A stretch of DNA of 64,000 nucleotides, taken from positions 29,582-93,581 of the forward strand of contig NZ_WMBB01000021.1 in NCBI RefSeq assembly GCF_009708175.1, in the 5' to 3' direction. Shown here one piece after another: positions 10,575 through 19,303 of this stretch. The notes below the pieces were generated by a model. It saw only the letters and a program-made list of their open reading frames with translations, ran no database searches and had not been told where the DNA came from. The DNA is from Nocardia aurantiaca (lineage in GTDB: Bacteria; Actinomycetota; Actinomycetes; Mycobacteriales; Mycobacteriaceae). A program made the position numbers and the translations under genes. Positions within the stretch are counted from its first letter, which is position 1; every line of letters starts with the position of its first letter.

Positions 10575-11623
10575 TAGACCGTCCCCATCGCCGAGTGCAC
10601 CTCGTCCAGGGTGCGTTCGGCGATCTCGTTGGCACGCCGATTGCCCTCGCGCACAATGCCGCTGGCGAAATCCGGGTCGGCGGCCAGCTCCTCGCGGCGG
10701 GCGCGGTGGCCGGCGAAGAAGTCGTTGACCGCGTCGGTGGCCAGCTTCTTGAGCGCCGAGCCGCCGCCGTCGCCGAGCTTGTCCGCCAGCGTGTGCTCGT
10801 CACTGCCCAGGCATAGGGCGGCGGTGGTGAGCAGTGCCGAGACGCCGGGCCGGGTGTCCGGATCGAACGTGATGCGGCGGTCGGAGTCGGTGGGGGTGCG
10901 GCGGATGAGCGCAGCGGTCTCGTCGGCGGTCATGGACAGCGAGATGGCATTGCCGTAGCTCTTGGACATCTTGCGCCCGTCCAGGCCCGGGATCTCCGGG
11001 GTGGAGGTGAGCAGTGCCCGCGGCTCCGGGAATACCCGGCCATAGCGCTCGTTGAACCGCCGCGCGATGACCCGGGTCACCTCCAGATGCGGCAGCTGGT
11101 CCTTGCCCACTGGCACCAGATTGCCCTTGCAGAACAGGATGTCGGCCGCCTGATGCACCGGGTAGGTGAGCATGAGGCCGCTCAGTGCCCGCTCCGACGC
11201 CGCCAGCTCGGCCTTCACCGTCGGATTGCGGTGCAGCTCCGACTCGGTGATCAGGCTCAGGAACGGCAGCATGAGCTGATTCAACGCGGGCACCGCGGAA
11301 TGGGTGAACACCGTAGCCCGGCTCATGTCGATCCCGGAGGCGGCGTAGTCCAGTACCGCGTGGTAGACGTTGTCGCGGACCTGGCCGAGGGTGTCGCGGT
11401 CGGTGATGACCTGGTAGTCGGCCAGGATGACGAACAGCTCCACGCCGAGTTCCTGCAACCGCACGCGTTCCCGAATGGTGCCGAAGTAGTGCCCCAGATG
11501 CAGTCTGCCCGTGGGCCGTTCGCCGGTGAGGACGCGGAAGCGGTCCGGATGGGCGGCCACCTCGGCGGCCAGTTCGTCGCTGCGCTCGCGGGTGGCGGCG
11601 AAGGAATCCGAAGGGGTGGTCAC
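10571..11623 (-). CDS. trpS: Tryptophanyl-tRNA synthetase
   Basis: The 350-residue class I synthetase charges tRNA-Trp. The HIGH-type signature is RPTGRLHLGHYFG, and GRKMSKSYGN is the KMSKS loop. A PVGKDQLPHLE segment sits where most TrpRS proteins have GxDQ; it has K before DQ. The GTG start has CAGGAG 9 nt upstream. Some actinobacteria carry two TrpRS genes, one linked to indolmycin-type resistance, so this could be the auxiliary copy; the window cannot settle that. A short hairpin (CACGGGC with GGCCCGTG) lies in the leader near 11680-11701, but no T-box or Trp-rich leader peptide is seen. Confidence 0.93.
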   Translation of the reverse strand: MTTPSDSFAATRERSDELAAEVAAHPDRFRVLTGERPTGRLHLGHYFGTIRERVRLQELGVELFVILADYQVITDRDTLGQVRDNVYHAVLDYAASGIDMSRATVFTHSAVPALNQLMLPFLSLITESELHRNPTVKAELAASERALSGLMLTYPVHQAADILFCKGNLVPVGKDQLPHLEVTRVIARRFNERYGRVFPEPRALLTSTPEIPGLDGRKMSKSYGNAISLSMTADETAALIRRTPTDSDRRITFDPDTRPGVSALLTTAALCLGSDEHTLADKLGDGGGSALKKLATDAVNDFFAGHRARREELAADPDFASGIVREGNRRANEIAERTLDEVHSAMGTVY

Positions 11624-11796
11624 CGTACAACTCCTGAAAGTTCATGGAGGGCTGCACGAGCGGGGCGTTCCGTCGGGAATCACGGGCCGCGTACAGCCCG
11701 TGGTCATGGTTCATCGGGCTGCTAACGCAGCCAGCGCCATGCCTGCCGAGTGTGAATCACCTGCCCACCTTAACAAGTCGCGCCCGCGATCGCGTG

Positions 11797-13101
11797 TCAG
11801 GGGTGTGCCGACACCACCCGAGGCATGGGCGCTACCGAGCCCGGACACGGCGCGGGGCACAGGTGTCCGGCCAGCGCGGTGTGCGGATTGCGGTGGCGGG
11901 CCGAACCGATCAGGGCGAGCGCTTCCATCGCGATCACGATCAGGCCGTATCCATAGGTGGTAACGGCCAGGCCGAAACGCTGCACGCACAGCCCCGCGAT
12001 GACCGCCGGCACACTGAGCGACAGGTAGGAGACCACGTAGATGGCGGTCACCACTTCCGCCCGGGTCTCGGCCGGTGACAGCCCGGTCAGCAGGCGTAGC
12101 GCACCCGAGAACGACGGCCCGAATCCGACCCCGGCCACCACGCTGGCCCCGAAGAACAGCCACACCGAATTCGTCGCCGCGCCCAGCAGCGCCAGCGCGA
12201 CGCCGGACATGAGCAGGATCGGCCCGCGCAGCAGGGCCTGATCGATGGTCCAGTCGCGGGCCAGCAGCGCGGTCACCGCCGAGGTGCCCTGCAACGCGAC
12301 CACCACCAGACCTCCGGCCAGCGGTGTGCTGACGTGGAAGTGCACCTTCATCAGCGTGCCGCCGAGCGCCAGATACAGCCCGCCCAGCGCCCAGGTGGCC
12401 GCGATCGATGGCATCAACGTCATGAAGGCCACCCGGACCTCTTGTGGCACCGACACTTTGGGCTCGAGCGACTCCCAACCCCGCCCGTCGGGCGCGACGG
12501 TCTCGGGAATCACCAGCACGCCGATCACGATGATGGTGAACGCCACCGCCAGCAGCCAGTACACCAACCGGGTGGGCGCGGGCGCATAGGCCACCAGCAG
12601 CCCGGAACTGATCGCGCCCACGGCCAAGCCGCCGCCTGCCGCCACATTCGTCATGAGCGCGCCCAGCCGGGACTCCGCGGGCTGCAGGTCGATGAGGGTC
12701 GCCGTGATCGCCCCGGTGGCCAGTCCGGTCGCGATGCCCTGCACGATGCGGGCTGTGAAAAGCCAAGTCACCGACTGCGCTTCGGCGAAGGTCAGCGTTC
12801 CGGTCAGCTCCACCAGCACCGCCGCGATGAGCACCGGCCGCCGTCCGATGTGGTCGGACAGCGAGCCCGCGAACAGCAGAGTCACCAGCAGCGCAATGGC
12901 ATTCGCGGCGTACACCCCGGTCGACACCACCGACGAGTAGTGCCACATCTGCTGGTATACCGGGTACATCGGAGACGGAGCCGCCGACGCGAACAGCAAG
13001 AGCCCCAGCGCGATCGACAGCAGCCAGAACGCCGAGGAGTTCGACATCCGATAGCGCACGGGGGATTCGACGCGCACGGCGTCGTCGGGCAGGTTCTGCA
13101 T
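11797..13101 (-). CDS. MFS transporter (drug or metabolite efflux)
   Basis: This 434-residue protein has about twelve hydrophobic segments. The MFS signature GSLSDHIGRRP sits between helices 2 and 3, and ARIVQGIATGLATGAITATL is the helix 4-5 region with a proline/glycine-rich C-like motif. The ATG start follows GAGGAACC. It is an inner-membrane proton-linked exporter; nothing in the sequence fixes the substrate. The C-terminus has an unusual short cysteine/proline-rich tail (LCPAPCPGSVAP). It is transcribed with trpS downstream, 173 bp away, and faces away from the carboxylic acid reductase. Confidence 0.85.
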   Translation of the reverse strand: MQNLPDDAVRVESPVRYRMSNSSAFWLLSIALGLLLFASAAPSPMYPVYQQMWHYSSVVSTGVYAANAIALLVTLLFAGSLSDHIGRRPVLIAAVLVELTGTLTFAEAQSVTWLFTARIVQGIATGLATGAITATLIDLQPAESRLGALMTNVAAGGGLAVGAISSGLLVAYAPAPTRLVYWLLAVAFTIIVIGVLVIPETVAPDGRGWESLEPKVSVPQEVRVAFMTLMPSIAATWALGGLYLALGGTLMKVHFHVSTPLAGGLVVVALQGTSAVTALLARDWTIDQALLRGPILLMSGVALALLGAATNSVWLFFGASVVAGVGFGPSFSGALRLLTGLSPAETRAEVVTAIYVVSYLSLSVPAVIAGLCVQRFGLAVTTYGYGLIVIAMEALALIGSARHRNPHTALAGHLCPAPCPGSVAPMPRVVSAHP

Positions 13102-13630
13102 GGTTCCTCAAAGAGGTCGTCGGATGCGTGCGGATCGAGTGTGACCCATCGCGGCGCGGAGTTCGACCGGTTGTGCTGAACGGCCGCGCTGTCAGTCCGA
13201 CACCAGGGCCTTCGCCCTCGCGGTCGCGCAGTGGCGGCGTCTCGTGTCGGAGGCGGAACGCTCGGGATGAAGGCTCATCGGAGTCGTAGCCGACCTGGTG
13301 GGCCAGGGCCGTCGGCCAGATGGGCGGCGGCCCAAGCGGTGGGTGAACCGGTCGGTCTCGGTGAACGCGGTGAATGGCGGTGAGCACCGGAGTCGGCGCC
13401 GGATCCAGGGCGGCGGTGAGTCGGCCGGGCGCGGCGGCATCGGCAGCGCCGCACGGCCGAGCACATGGACCCGCGCCGAACCCTGGAACTGTCCGCGAGT
13501 CACGCCTCTGTGGCCTGGCGGCCGGTTGCCATCGCCGATCTGAACGACGCCGCGCTCGCCGATCTGGGCCACGGCTGGCACGCCCCTGATACGAGGCGCA
13601 TCCTGGACAAGGGGATACGCCGCCGAGTTC
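13102..13630. other. 529-bp stretch with coding-like fragments
   Basis: Between the divergent MFS and carboxylic acid reductase genes I see no convincing full gene. A plus-strand frame ending at about 13270 reads RAFALAVAQWRRLVSEAERSG before a stop, and another through 13465-13620 reads like coding sequence (WRPVAIADLNDAALADLG). Both look like remnants of degraded genes. Neither has a ribosome binding site. Confidence 0.25.
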
Positions 13631-13679
13631 TTGACTTTCCCCGGCCGGCGCATCATCGTGGATTTGTTAGCAAAGCTAA
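13631..13679 (+). promoter_or_regulatory. Predicted promoter and palindromic operator of the carboxylic acid reductase
   Basis: A -35 TTGACT (13631-13636) is followed after 17 bp by CATCGT (13654-13659) as a fair -10. Just downstream, at the expected transcription start, lies the palindrome TTAGCAAAGCTAA (13667-13679), a typical TetR-size operator. The GGAGG ribosome binding site of the gene is at 13741-13745, so the leader would be about 85 nt. Function is inferred. Confidence 0.5.
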
Positions 13680-13750
13680 TTGATGGGGAGAGGTCCGGAC
13701 GCCCGAACATGTTCGCGGCGCGCGATCGCTGGAGATCCAGGGAGGTATCG

Positions 13751-16700
13751 ATGGTCGAAGACGCCCCGCGCGCGGAGCTTACCCAGCGATTCGCCGATCG
13801 GCTCGCATCGGCCGAAATCGCGAAGCGCTTCGAAGCCCTGCTGGCCGACGACCAGGTGCGCGCGCTCATGCCGCTACCCGAGGTCGCGGAGGCGGCCCGG
13901 CAGTCCGGGCAGGGGCTGGCCGGTGCGGTCGCGGTCCTCATGGACGGTTACGCGGACCGTCCCGCCATCGGCGAGCGGGCCAGCGAGATCGCGGTCGACG
14001 CCGACGGCCGGCGCATCCGGCGGCTGCTGCCGGCGTATCGGACCGTCACCTACCGCGAGCTGTGGTCGCGCTCGGGAGCCATTGCGGCGGCCTGGCACGC
14101 GAACACGCGAAATCCCTTGCGTGCCGGGGATTTCCTGTGCGCGCTGGGCTTCGCCAGCGGCGACTTCACCGCCATCGAACTCGCCGCCATCCGGCTGGGC
14201 CTGGTGAGCGTGCCGCTGCAATCGAGCGCCGCTGCGGCCCAATGGCATTCGATCCTCACCGAGACCGGTGCGCGCACGCTCGCCGTGAGCCTGGAGCTGC
14301 TGGAGCCCGCGCTCGAGTGTGTGCTCGACGGCACTCCGGTGGAATCGGTGGTGGTCTTCGACTTCGAACCCGGCGATGAGCGGCAGGCCGAGATCTTCGC
14401 CGCCGCGCAGCGTCGCATAGCGTCGTCGGGGGCCGGGGTCGGGCTGGAATCGCTTGCCGCCGTGGAGGATCGGGGGCGGGATCTGCCCGCGGTCCCGCTG
14501 CACGTCCCCGCCGACGAGGACGAGCTCGCCCTGCTCATCTACACCTCCGGCAGCACCGGCACCCCCAAGGGCGCGATGTACCCGCAGCGCTTGGTGGCCG
14601 GTATGTGGTTGGGGCCCACGGTGATCCCCGCACCCGTTCTCAACTTCTGCTACATGCCCATGAGCCACGTCGCCGGGCGGATGGTGCTTACCGGCACCTT
14701 CGCGCGCGGCGGCACCGCCTTCTTCGCCGCCGCCAGTGATATGTCGACCCTCTTCGAGGACTTCGGCCTGGTCCGGCCCACCGAGGCGTTCTTCGTTCCG
14801 CGCGTGTGCGAGATGGTGTTCCAGCGCTATCAGAGCGATGTGCGGCGCCGCATCGCGGCGGGCGAAGCCGCCGAGGCGGCGGATGTGGCCGCGAAAGACG
14901 CGCTGCGGCAGGACTTGCTGGGCGGCCGCCTGGTCCGCGTCATGGTCGGCAGCGCGCCCATTTCCGCGGAGATGAAGGAGTTCATGAACTCGGTGCTGGA
15001 TCAGCCGCTCATCGACGGCTACGGCTCCACCGAGGCGGGCGGCGGCCTGCTCATCGACAATGAGATCCGCCGGCCGCCGGTCATCGACTACAGGCTGGTC
15101 GATGTGCCCGAGCTCGGCTACTTCGCCACCGACAAGCCGTATCCGCGCGGCGAGTTGTTGGTGAAGTCGACCCTCCAGATCCCGGGCTATTTCAAGCGTC
15201 CCGAGGTGACCGCCGAGATCTTCGACGAGGACGGCTACTACCGCACCGGCGATATCGTGGCCGAGGTGCGGCCCGATCATCTGGTCTATGTCGACCGCCG
15301 CAACAATGTGCTCAAGCTGTCGCAGGGTGAGTTCGTGACCGTGGCCAAGCTGGAGGCCGTCTACGCCACCAGCCCGCTCATCGCCCAGATCTTCGTGTAC
15401 GGATCCAGCGAGCGTTCGCACCTGCTGGCCGTCATCGTGCCCACCGACGCGGCCCGCGCCCTCGCTCCCGCGGAGATGACCGCGGCCATCACCGAGTCCC
15501 TACAGCAGATCGCCCGGGACGCCGAACTGGAATCCTACGAGATCCCGCGCGACTTCCTGCTCGAGACCGAGCCCTTCACCCAGGAGAACGGCCTGCTGTC
15601 GGGCATCGGAAAACTATTGCGGCCCAAGCTGAAGGAACGCTACGGCGACCGGCTCGAGCAGCTGTACCGCGCGCAGGCACGGCAGCAGGAGAACGAGCTG
15701 CTCATGCTGCGCCGCGAGGCCGCCGACCGGCCGGTGCTCGAGACGGTGCGCCGCGCCGCCCGCGCCGTCCTCGGCGGCGGTGAGCCGCAGGCCGACGCGC
15801 ACTTCATCGATCTGGGCGGGGATTCGCTGTCGGCGCTGTCGTTCTCGACGCTGCTGCGCGAGATCTTCGGCGTCGAGGTCCCCGTCGGCGTCATCGTCAG
15901 CCCCGCCAATGACCTGGCCGGGTTGGCCGCCCACATCGAGGGCGAACGCCACGGTGGCGGTGGCCGTCCCACGGCCTCGACAGTGCACGGCGGCAGCGAG
16001 ATTCGCGCCGCCGACCTCACCCTCGACAAGTTCGTCGACGCGGCGACACTGGCTGCCGCACCCGGTCTGCCGCTCGCGGCGCATCCGCCGCGCACGGTGC
16101 TGCTCACCGGCGCCAACGGCTACCTCGGCCGGTTCCTGTGTCTGGAATGGCTGCAGCGCCTCGACGAATCCGACGGCACGCTGGTCTGCGTCATTCGCGG
16201 CCACGACGCGGCCTCGGCGCGACGGCGACTGGACGAGGTCTTCGACAGCGGCGATCCGGAGCTGTCGCGGCGCTACCGGGAGCTGGCCGCGCACCGCCTG
16301 CGGGTGCTCGCCGGTGACATCGGCGCCCCGAATCTCGGCCTGGACCAAGCAGTCTGGCAGGAACTCGCCGATACCGTCGACCTCATCGTGCACCCGGCCG
16401 CGCTGGTCAATCACGTGCTGCCCTACGACCAGCTGTTCGGTCCCAACGTGGTCGGCACCGCCGAGGTGATCCGCTTGGCGCTGACCACCACCCGCAAGCC
16501 GGTCACCTACCTGTCCACGGTCGCCGTGGCCGCGCAGGTCGATCCCGCCGTCTTCACCGAGGACGGCGACATCCGCGAGATCAGCGCGGTGCGTGTGCTC
16601 GACGACGGCTACGCCAATGGCTACGGCAACAGCAAGTGGGCCGGTGAGGTGCTGCTGCGCGAGGCTCACGACCTGTGCGGGCTGCCCGTGGCGGTCTTCC

Positions 16701-17281
16701 GCTCCGATATGATCCTGGCGCACAGCACCTTCGCCGGACAGCTCAACCTGCCCGACATGTTCACCCGCCTGCTGCTCAGCGTCCTCGCTACCGGCCTGGC
16801 TCCGAAGTCGTTCTACGCCTTGGACTCTCGCGGTGAGCGGCAGCGCGCCCACTACGACGGCCTGCCCGCCGACTTCACCGCCGCCGCCATCACCACCCTC
16901 GGCGCCCGCGTCACCGCCGGTTTCGAGACCTACGATGTTCTCAACCCCCACGACGATGGCATCTCCCTCGATGAATTCGTCGACTGGCTCATCGAATCCG
17001 GCCACCCCATCGACCGCATCGACTCCTACCAGGACTGGCTCACCCGCTTCGAGACCGCCCTGCGCGCACTCCCGGAACACCAACGCACCCACTCGGTCCT
17101 GCCACTGCTGCACGCCTACCGCCGCCCGTCCCCGCCCATTCCAGGCGCGGCGCTTCCGGCCAAGCGCTTCCAGACGGCCGTTCAGCAGGCGAAACTCGGG
17201 CCGAACGCCGACATTCCGCACCTGACCAAGGAACTGATCGACAAGTACGTGAAGGACCTGAAACTGCGCAACCTGCTCTAG
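13751..17281 (+). CDS. car: Carboxylic acid reductase (CAR)
   Basis: The 1176-residue product reduces carboxylic acids to aldehydes with ATP and NADPH. Three domains are clear. The adenylation domain has the phosphate loop LLIYTSGSTGTPKGAMY near residue 260, then GYGSTEAGG and YYRTGDIV. The carrier domain has LGGDSLSALSF with the phosphopantetheine serine S692. The reductase domain has the NADPH motif LLTGANGYLGRFL (G787) and catalytic Y958-x3-K962 in YGNSKWAG. Length and blockwise motifs match the Nocardia iowensis enzyme as I remember it (about 1174 residues). The start at 13751 follows GGAGG; longer in-frame starts lack conservation. The enzyme needs a phosphopantetheinyl transferase, which is not in this window. 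No dedicated partner gene is adjacent, so the natural substrate is unknown. Confidence 0.96.
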   Translation: MVEDAPRAELTQRFADRLASAEIAKRFEALLADDQVRALMPLPEVAEAARQSGQGLAGAVAVLMDGYADRPAIGERASEIAVDADGRRIRRLLPAYRTVTYRELWSRSGAIAAAWHANTRNPLRAGDFLCALGFASGDFTAIELAAIRLGLVSVPLQSSAAAAQWHSILTETGARTLAVSLELLEPALECVLDGTPVESVVVFDFEPGDERQAEIFAAAQRRIASSGAGVGLESLAAVEDRGRDLPAVPLHVPADEDELALLIYTSGSTGTPKGAMYPQRLVAGMWLGPTVIPAPVLNFCYMPMSHVAGRMVLTGTFARGGTAFFAAASDMSTLFEDFGLVRPTEAFFVPRVCEMVFQRYQSDVRRRIAAGEAAEAADVAAKDALRQDLLGGRLVRVMVGSAPISAEMKEFMNSVLDQPLIDGYGSTEAGGGLLIDNEIRRPPVIDYRLVDVPELGYFATDKPYPRGELLVKSTLQIPGYFKRPEVTAEIFDEDGYYRTGDIVAEVRPDHLVYVDRRNNVLKLSQGEFVTVAKLEAVYATSPLIAQIFVYGSSERSHLLAVIVPTDAARALAPAEMTAAITESLQQIARDAELESYEIPRDFLLETEPFTQENGLLSGIGKLLRPKLKERYGDRLEQLYRAQARQQENELLMLRREAADRPVLETVRRAARAVLGGGEPQADAHFIDLGGDSLSALSFSTLLREIFGVEVPVGVIVSPANDLAGLAAHIEGERHGGGGRPTASTVHGGSEIRAADLTLDKFVDAATLAAAPGLPLAAHPPRTVLLTGANGYLGRFLCLEWLQRLDESDGTLVCVIRGHDAASARRRLDEVFDSGDPELSRRYRELAAHRLRVLAGDIGAPNLGLDQAVWQELADTVDLIVHPAALVNHVLPYDQLFGPNVVGTAEVIRLALTTTRKPVTYLSTVAVAAQVDPAVFTEDGDIREISAVRVLDDGYANGYGNSKWAGEVLLREAHDLCGLPVAVFRSDMILAHSTFAGQLNLPDMFTRLLLSVLATGLAPKSFYALDSRGERQRAHYDGLPADFTAAAITTLGARVTAGFETYDVLNPHDDGISLDEFVDWLIESGHPIDRIDSYQDWLTRFETALRALPEHQRTHSVLPLLHAYRRPSPPIPGAALPAKRFQTAVQQAKLGPNADIPHLTKELIDKYVKDLKLRNLL

Positions 17282-17344
17282 CGCGGGCAGGTGATCGGCG
17301 GACCGATGCGCCCACCGGGCATGTCGCTGCGCTGACCCGCGTGG

Positions 17345-17989
17345 TCAGCCTTCGTATTCGCTTGCCGCCGCGGGGATTTCCAGACCGTGCTGGAGGGCGG
17401 CGACGGTGCTGTCGAGGATCTGGTAGAGGTTGCCGATCGACGGATCGGGGCCGGCCACCCAGTCGTCGAGTCCGACGCCGAATGCCGCGAAGCAGGCCGC
17501 GGCGGCGAGTTTCGCCCGTCGATCGTCCTCGGGCAGTCCCGCCCGGCGGGCGAAACTCCGGGTCATCGCATCCCGGCGGCCGAAAGTGCCGGTGAAATTC
17601 TCTTGGCGCAGTTGCGGATTGGTGATCAGCACCAGCCTGGCTCGCCGGGCTGTGTCGGCTTGGCGGCGGCGCAGTTCGGCCTCGGAGTCGTCGAGTAGGA
17701 AGTCGCGCAGCGCGGCCCGCAGCGCGACGAAGACCGCCTCGTGCGGCGGGCGGCGGTCCAGGGCGGCGAGCAGGTAGGACATGACGTCCTCCTCGTGGCT
17801 GAAGACCACGGCCGTCTTGGACGGGAAGTGGCGGTGGAAGGTGCGCCGCGAGACCTGCGCGGCGTCGGCGATTTCCTGCACGGTGGTCTGCTCGAAGCCG
17901 CGGCGCTCGAACAGCAGCAGCGCGGCGTCTATCAATTCGCGCCGCACCCTGGCCTTCTCGCGTTCCCGCAATCCGGTCGATGCCGTCAT
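17345..17989 (-). CDS. TetR family regulator, divergent to the lipase
   Basis: The 214-residue protein starts with a TetR helix-turn-helix: RRELIDAALLLFERRGFEQT, then VQEIADAAQVSRRTFHRHFPSK. The C-terminal ligand/dimer domain is variable and ends GLEIPAAASEYEG. The start at 17989 has GAGAGG upstream; an alternative ATG lies 24 bases earlier. It is divergent from a secreted lipase gene, and two copies of a palindrome lie in the gap, one at each predicted transcription start. It most likely represses both itself and the lipase, responding to a fatty or acyl ligand; the ligand is inferred only from the target. Confidence 0.88.
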   Translation of the reverse strand: MTASTGLREREKARVRRELIDAALLLFERRGFEQTTVQEIADAAQVSRRTFHRHFPSKTAVVFSHEEDVMSYLLAALDRRPPHEAVFVALRAALRDFLLDDSEAELRRRQADTARRARLVLITNPQLRQENFTGTFGRRDAMTRSFARRAGLPEDDRRAKLAAAACFAAFGVGLDDWVAGPDPSIGNLYQILDSTVAALQHGLEIPAAASEYEG

Positions 17990-18021
17990 CGCGCCCTCTC
18001 GTAGCCGTGTCATCCACCCTG

Positions 18022-18077
18022 GTGTCTCAAAGTGACAGTTCTCAGGATAGTCTGTTCGAAGTGTCTCAATGTGACAC
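18022..18077. promoter_or_regulatory. Back-to-back promoters with two TetR-type operators
   Basis: Site 1, GTGTCTCAAAGTGACA (18022-18037), and site 2, GTGTCTCAATGTGACAC (18061-18077), share GTGTCTCAA-GTGACA and are near-palindromes (GTGTC...GACAC). Between them sit overlapping -10 hexamers: TAGTCT on the plus strand (18048-18053) and TATCCT on the minus strand. Each operator therefore lies at the start region of one of the divergent transcripts. Binding by the TetR encoded at 17345-17989 is inferred. Confidence 0.65.
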
Positions 18078-18109
18078 GAGAGTGAGACGAGTACGAGAGG
18101 ACTCCTCCG

Positions 18110-19249
18110 ATGACGCGACGAACCGTGATCACCCTGGTCTCGGCGGCCGTGCTGGCCACCGGGCCGCTCACCGCCACCGCCACCGCCGCCCCGCCCGCCC
18201 CTGCTGAGGGCGCGGCCGCGGGCACGGTCGTCGGCAATGAGGCCCTGGCCGAGAACCTCTGGATCGACGGCGCCGGCTCGGCGCGCAAGCTCACCTACTG
18301 GACCCGCGACTCTTCCGATCAGCCCGCGCTCTCCACCGGCGTCGTCTTCACCCCGGCGGGCACCCCGCCGCCCGGCGGCTGGCCGGTGCTGTCGTGGGAG
18401 CACGGCACGGTCGGCGTCGGCGACGACTGCGCGCCCTCGGTCGCCGGTCGCTCCGACCGCGACATGGGCTTCCTCGCCACCTGGATGAAGCAGGGCTACG
18501 CCATCGTCGCCACCGATTACATCGGCCTGGGCACGCCCGGCGTGCATGCCTACCTCGACGGCCGCGCCGAAGCGCACGCGGCCATCGATATGGTGCGCGC
18601 GGCCCGCGCCGTGGACGATTCGCTGGCCCCGAAATGGGTGGCCATCGGGCAGTCGCAGGGCGGCGGCGCAACGGTTTTCACCGCCTCGCTCGCGACTCGC
18701 TATGCGCCCGAACTGGATTACCGCGGCGCGGTGGCAACCGGCCCGGCCTCCAATGTCGTCGACGCCGCGACCCTGATCGGGCCCAGCACCCCGCCCATCG
18801 GATCCTCGCACATCACCGCCTACGCCACCTATGTGCTCAACGGCCTGAAGGCGGCCCGCCCGGACTTCGATCTGGACAGCTACCTCACCCCGCTGGGCAA
18901 ACAGCTGGTGACCGACGCTCAGACCCTGTGCTTCACCTCGATGGCCGAGCGCGCCACGGGTGTGTCGCTGAATCAGTTGGTGTCGCGCCCGCTGGCCGAC
19001 GGCGATTTCGTGCCCACCGCGCGATCGGTCATGGATGTGCCGCTGACCGGCTACGACCGGCCGCTGTTCATCGGCCAGGGCACCAATGACACCGACGTGC
19101 CGGCACCGCTCACCGCCAAGCTGGTGGCTGACATGACCGTCGCGGGAACGCATCCCGAGGTGCACGTCTATCCGGGCAAGGATCACAGCGGCGCCATGCT
19201 GGCCTCGCTGGCCGACAGCGTCCCCTTCGTGGCCCGGCTGTTCTCCTGA
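18110..19249 (+). CDS. Secreted lipase (secretory LIP family)
   Basis: The 379-residue product has a signal peptide (VITLVSAAVLATGPLTATAT, cleavage near residue 27) and the alpha/beta hydrolase fold of the secretory lipase family. The nucleophile elbow is GQSQGG with Ser182, the acid is probably in QGTNDTDVP, and the histidine is in GKDHSGAM. Cys107 (GDDCAPS) and Cys in TLCFTSM may pair. It should hydrolyse acylglycerols or other esters outside the cell. AGAGGA precedes the ATG. The divergent TetR gene and paired operators suggest substrate-induced expression. A perfect 13-bp hairpin ends the transcript. Confidence 0.87.
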   Translation: MTRRTVITLVSAAVLATGPLTATATAAPPAPAEGAAAGTVVGNEALAENLWIDGAGSARKLTYWTRDSSDQPALSTGVVFTPAGTPPPGGWPVLSWEHGTVGVGDDCAPSVAGRSDRDMGFLATWMKQGYAIVATDYIGLGTPGVHAYLDGRAEAHAAIDMVRAARAVDDSLAPKWVAIGQSQGGGATVFTASLATRYAPELDYRGAVATGPASNVVDAATLIGPSTPPIGSSHITAYATYVLNGLKAARPDFDLDSYLTPLGKQLVTDAQTLCFTSMAERATGVSLNQLVSRPLADGDFVPTARSVMDVPLTGYDRPLFIGQGTNDTDVPAPLTAKLVADMTVAGTHPEVHVYPGKDHSGAMLASLADSVPFVARLFS

Positions 19250-19254
19250 CGCGC

Positions 19255-19284
19255 AAGGCCGAGTGGCTGGTGCCACTCGGCCTT
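19255..19284. terminator. Bidirectional terminator (13-bp stem)
   Basis: AAGGCCGAGTGGC (19255-19267) pairs perfectly with GCCACTCGGCCTT (19272-19284) across the loop TGGT. It lies between the convergent lipase and VOC genes. The A and T ends supply short tracts for both directions. Confidence 0.85.
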
Positions 19285-19303
19285 CGCTCCGGCCTTGTTC
19301 GGG

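Noticed and set aside
11624..11790. T-box or Trp-codon attenuator before trpS
   Set aside because: No T-box consensus and no Trp codons in the short leader ORFs; only one modest hairpin is present.
13192..13941. A 249-codon minus-strand frame before the carboxylic acid reductase
   Set aside because: It overlaps the reductase start and promoter, and its translation is R/S/P-rich without any domain.
17282..17344. Terminator between the carboxylic acid reductase and TetR genes
   Set aside because: Only a 5-bp ATCGG/CCGAT stem is visible, too weak to call.
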